A stretch of 8,835 nucleotides of DNA from Deltaproteobacteria bacterium (GTDB lineage: Bacteria > Desulfobacterota > Desulfomonilia > UBA1062), in NCBI GenBank assembly GCA_003643935.1, contig QMLJ01000032.1, positions 1 through 8,835 of the forward strand, read 5' to 3'. Position numbers and translations under genes: made by a program. The notes under the pieces were generated by a model that saw only the letters and a list, made by a program, of their open reading frames with translations, did not search any database and was not told where the DNA came from. The first letter of the stretch is position 1, and each line of letters begins with the position of its first letter. Shown here one piece after another: positions 6,581-8,835 of this stretch.

Positions 6581-7299
6581 ACTTCCCTGTAGTCTTTGCC
6601 CAGGTAAGCCCTTTTTATCTCGTTGCTCTGCTTGAGTTCTCTACAGTTACCCTCAAGCATGATTCGACCTGTCTCGATTATATAACCTCTTTCAGCCAGC
6701 CCAAGTGCAATCCTGGCATTCTGTTCCACTATAAGTATGGCTAGTCCCTGTTCTTTGTTTAGGTATATTACCTGCCTGTATATGTCCTGTGCAATAACAG
6801 GTGCCAGGCCCATTGTAGGCTCATCCAACAAAAGGAGTGAGGGCCTAGACATAAGTCCCCTTGCTATGGCAAGCATCTGCTGCTCACCGCCGGAGAGTGT
6901 ACCTGCATACTGTTTGCTTCTGTTTGCAAGGACCGGGAAAAGTTCTTTCATTTTTCCCATGTCTTTTTTTATCTCTGAGGAATCTCTCCTCGTGAATGCG
7001 CCAAGGAGTAGATTATCTTCCACAGTAAGCCTGGGGAATATCCTCCTTCCCTCCGGTACATGGCTTATACCGGCCATCACTATTTTATCAGGTGATATGT
7101 GGGTAATGTCATTGTTATTGAATGTTACAGTACCCGAAGCAGCTTGTACTATGCCCGAAATTGCCTTCAACGCTGTACTCTTACCAGCACCATTGCCGCC
7201 TATGAGCACCACGATCTCCCCTGACTTTACATGGAGGGAGATCCCTTTTAATGCGTGTATGCGGCCATAATAACAATGTAGGTTTGACACAACCAGCAC
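6571..7299 (-). CDS. livF: Branched-chain amino acid-type ABC transporter ATP-binding protein LivF
   Basis: This 242-residue ATPase is the partner of LivG in the importer. Walker A is GGNGAGKST at 34-42. The signature LSGGEQQ is at 135-141, and Walker B LLLLDE is at 155-160 with E160. The LivF-typical VPEGRRIFPRLTVEDNL lies at 81-97, and the switch position is a glutamine (VEQN, Q193), usual for LivF. The start is GTG at 7299, directly abutting the livM TAG, with AAGGGGG 6 bases upstream; the N-terminus (LVVSNLHCYYG) aligns with known LivF starts. The stop lies inside livG (10-base overlap). Confidence 0.95.
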   Translation of the reverse strand: MLVVSNLHCYYGRIHALKGISLHVKSGEIVVLIGGNGAGKSTALKAISGIVQAASGTVTFNNNDITHISPDKIVMAGISHVPEGRRIFPRLTVEDNLLLGAFTRRDSSEIKKDMGKMKELFPVLANRSKQYAGTLSGGEQQMLAIARGLMSRPSLLLLDEPTMGLAPVIAQDIYRQVIYLNKEQGLAILIVEQNARIALGLAERGYIIETGRIMLEGNCRELKQSNEIKRAYLGKDYREVWE

Positions 7300-8166
7300 C
7301 TAGGACCCCCTTGCAAAGATATCTGTAACCTTCATCTTACCCATGATACCCTGTGGCCTTAATACCATCATTGTAACCAGTAATGCGCCGTAGAATATAC
7401 CCTGATGGGCCTCGAACCCCCTGAGCAACTCCGGGAGTAACACCAGTACCGAAGCACCTATTATGGAACCCGGGATGCTGCCTATACCACCTAGCACCAC
7501 CATGGCGAGAATCATGATCGATGTCTGCATACCGAAGGTCATGGGGTTGATATAGCCCGTGTAATGTGCGTAGAGGCTTCCTGCTATACCTGCCCAGAAT
7601 GAACTTATAACAATACACAAGACCTTGTAATAGTATATGTTTATACCCATGAACATGGCAACCGTGTCATTATCCCTTATAGCAGCCCACGCCCTTCCCA
7701 CTTTAGATGCCTTCAGCCTTGAGGTGGTAAGCACCATGATGGCAAGAATGGAGGAACAGAATGCAAAGTAGACAGGCTTGGATGTAAGGGCAACACCAAA
7801 TACGCTGGCGGGTGGTATGCCTGTAAGGCCATCCGGCCCACCTGTTATATCCATATTCATGAGTATGATAACGGCTATGATGCCAAAGCCCAGAGTTACG
7901 ATGGCCAGATAATCGTCCTTCACCCTCAAGGACGGTACTGCCAGGATTATGCCAAATACAGATGTTACGATACCCGAGAGCACAAGAGAAACCTCGAACG
8001 GCAAGCCACAGAGCATCATAAGTCCACTTGCATATGCGCCTATGCCGAAAAAGGCGGCATGCCCTAAGGAGACAAGGCCAGTCATGCCCACTGCTATGTT
8101 AAGACTCAGGCTCAGCATCGAGAATAGGACCATAATGATGCATACGTGAAGGATATAAGCTGTCAT
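7300..8166 (-). CDS. livM: Branched-chain amino acid-type ABC transporter permease LivM
   Basis: This 288-residue inner-membrane permease has repeated hydrophobic segments along its length (about 5-28, 33-52, 58-80, 86-104, 131-147, 180-200, 214-245, 256-270). Family marks are GLVSLGHAAFFGIGAY at 30-45, the cytoplasmic coupling loop GRAWAAIRDNDTVAMFMGI at 157-175 that docks on the ATPases, and VLGGIGSIPGSIIGA near the C-terminus, followed by RPQGIMG. Together with LivH it would form the transmembrane pore. The length matches the short LivM type, without the N-terminal extension of E. coli LivM. The ATG overlaps the livH stop as ATGA; no strong Shine-Dalgarno is seen, consistent with coupling to livH. 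Confidence 0.95.
   Translation of the reverse strand: MTAYILHVCIIMVLFSMLSLSLNIAVGMTGLVSLGHAAFFGIGAYASGLMMLCGLPFEVSLVLSGIVTSVFGIILAVPSLRVKDDYLAIVTLGFGIIAVIILMNMDITGGPDGLTGIPPASVFGVALTSKPVYFAFCSSILAIMVLTTSRLKASKVGRAWAAIRDNDTVAMFMGINIYYYKVLCIVISSFWAGIAGSLYAHYTGYINPMTFGMQTSIMILAMVVLGGIGSIPGSIIGASVLVLLPELLRGFEAHQGIFYGALLVTMMVLRPQGIMGKMKVTDIFARGS
7306..7312 (-). promoter_or_regulatory. Shine-Dalgarno of livF
   Basis: AAGGGGG lies 6 bases before the GTG start of livF, within the last codons of livM. It supports the GTG start immediately after the livM stop. Confidence 0.65.
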
Positions 8167-8835
8167 CTCTTTGGACCCATTATCCCCTTAGGCCTTATAA
8201 CTAGTACAAGCACAAGGGCCAAGAATGCAAAGGCATCTTTAAAACCCGAAGATATATAAGCAGCACCAAGGTTCTCTGCGACACCAAGGGTAAGTCCTCC
8301 TACCACTGCGCCAGGTATGCTGCCTATCCCCCCCAGTACAGCGGCAGAAAAGGCCTTGAGGCCAGGCAGGGTACCCATGGTAGGGTAAGTAGTGTTATAG
8401 TATACGGCCATGAGTATGCCTGCAACACCACTAAGAGCAGAGCCGATTAAAAAGGTGAACATGTAGGTCTTATCCACGTCTATTCCCATAAGCATTGCTG
8501 CATCAGCATCCATGGCAACTGCCTTCATGGCTCTTCCATTCTTTGTGTGGTTCACAATGATATAAAGAAGGATTATGAGAATCAAAGAGACTCCCATTAT
8601 TATTATTTGCAGCATGGAGACGTCAATCCCGAGGAAATTGTATATGTGTGATTCAAAATGCACGGGAAACGGTCTCTCGTCAGGCCCAAAGATGAAGCGT
8701 GCAGACGAACTCAAGAAGATAGATGCCCCTATCGCGCTTATAAGGGAAATCAAGGGATTCAGCCCCCTCAGTGGCTTAAAGGCCACGCGTTCAAGCAGTA
8801 CACCCACCACACAGCTGAGACCTATACCCAGAAGA
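8163..8835 (-). CDS. livH: Branched-chain amino acid-type ABC transporter permease LivH, 5' end cut by window edge
   Basis: The frame stays open from the stop at 8163-8165 to the right edge and gives 223 residues. A typical LivH is about 290-300, so roughly 70 N-terminal residues are missing. The GTG at 8810 is not a convincing start: the eight codons before it (LLGIGLSC) continue the same membrane segment into VVGVLLERVAFKPLRG, a standard internal LivH sequence. Marks of the family are FKPLRG, the coupling loop NGRAMKAVAMDADAAMLMGI, VLGGIGSIPGAVVGG and the terminal RPKGIMG. It is the permease partner of LivM and overlaps it by 4 bases. The periplasmic binding protein (LivK type) is not in view and could lie upstream. 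Confidence 0.94.
   Translation of the reverse strand, partial: LLGIGLSCVVGVLLERVAFKPLRGLNPLISLISAIGASIFLSSSARFIFGPDERPFPVHFESHIYNFLGIDVSMLQIIIMGVSLILIILLYIIVNHTKNGRAMKAVAMDADAAMLMGIDVDKTYMFTFLIGSALSGVAGILMAVYYNTTYPTMGTLPGLKAFSAAVLGGIGSIPGAVVGGLTLGVAENLGAAYISSGFKDAFAFLALVLVLVIRPKGIMGPKR

Noticed and set aside
6737..7270. 177-codon plus-strand open frame opposite livF
   Set aside because: It mirrors the Walker and signature region of livF and shows no domain or plausible ribosome binding site of its own.
7337..7618. 93-codon minus-strand frame inside livM
   Set aside because: It is an out-of-frame reading of a clear membrane permease gene.
8808..8810. GTG at 8810 as the livH start
   Set aside because: The frame is open to the window edge, the upstream residues continue a LivH membrane segment, and the resulting protein would lack about 75-80 conserved residues.

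Overview
The window is a gene-dense bacterial chromosomal segment, read almost entirely from the minus strand, with one gene tail on the plus strand at the left edge. No RNA genes, mobile elements or CRISPR arrays were seen. Codon use is mixed, with frequent ATA (Ile) and AGG/AGA (Arg). Together with a long HAAT-type liv operon and a PaaK-like gene, this recalls an anaerobic Desulfobacterota- or Nitrospirota-like bacterium. That placement is a low-confidence inference, because no phylogenetic marker could be compared here.

Layout in transcription order, right to left. Block A is a putative operon: livH (5' end cut by the window edge), livM, livF, livG, a PaaK-type CoA-ligase homologue, and a FabK / nitronate monooxygenase-like flavoprotein. 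The junctions are very tight: a 4-base ATGA overlap for livH/livM, TAG abutting GTG for livM/livF, a 10-base overlap for livF/livG, an ATGA overlap for livG/ligase, and a 13-base gap to the flavoprotein. Next comes a 118-base intergenic gap with a good sigma70-type promoter, a 12-base perfect palindrome and a strong Shine-Dalgarno. Block B is ileS-lspA, again joined by an ATGA overlap. At the far left, bases 1-186 of the plus strand carry the C-terminal 61 codons of a CheW-like chemotaxis coupling protein. It converges on lspA and overlaps its 3' end by 41 bases.

Block A encodes two permeases and two ATPases of a branched-chain amino acid / amide / carboxylate ABC importer. The periplasmic binding protein is not in the window and may lie upstream. 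The ligase and flavoprotein suggest that the imported acid is handled as an acyl or aryl thioester. However, the ligase homologue has lost recognisable residues in three adenylation motifs (phosphate loop, A5 glutamate, A10 lysine) while keeping an intact frame and good translation signals. It is therefore a candidate pseudoenzyme or repurposed family member, and the most unusual thing in the window. Block B is housekeeping: isoleucyl-tRNA synthetase and lipoprotein signal peptidase, a classic bacterial pair.
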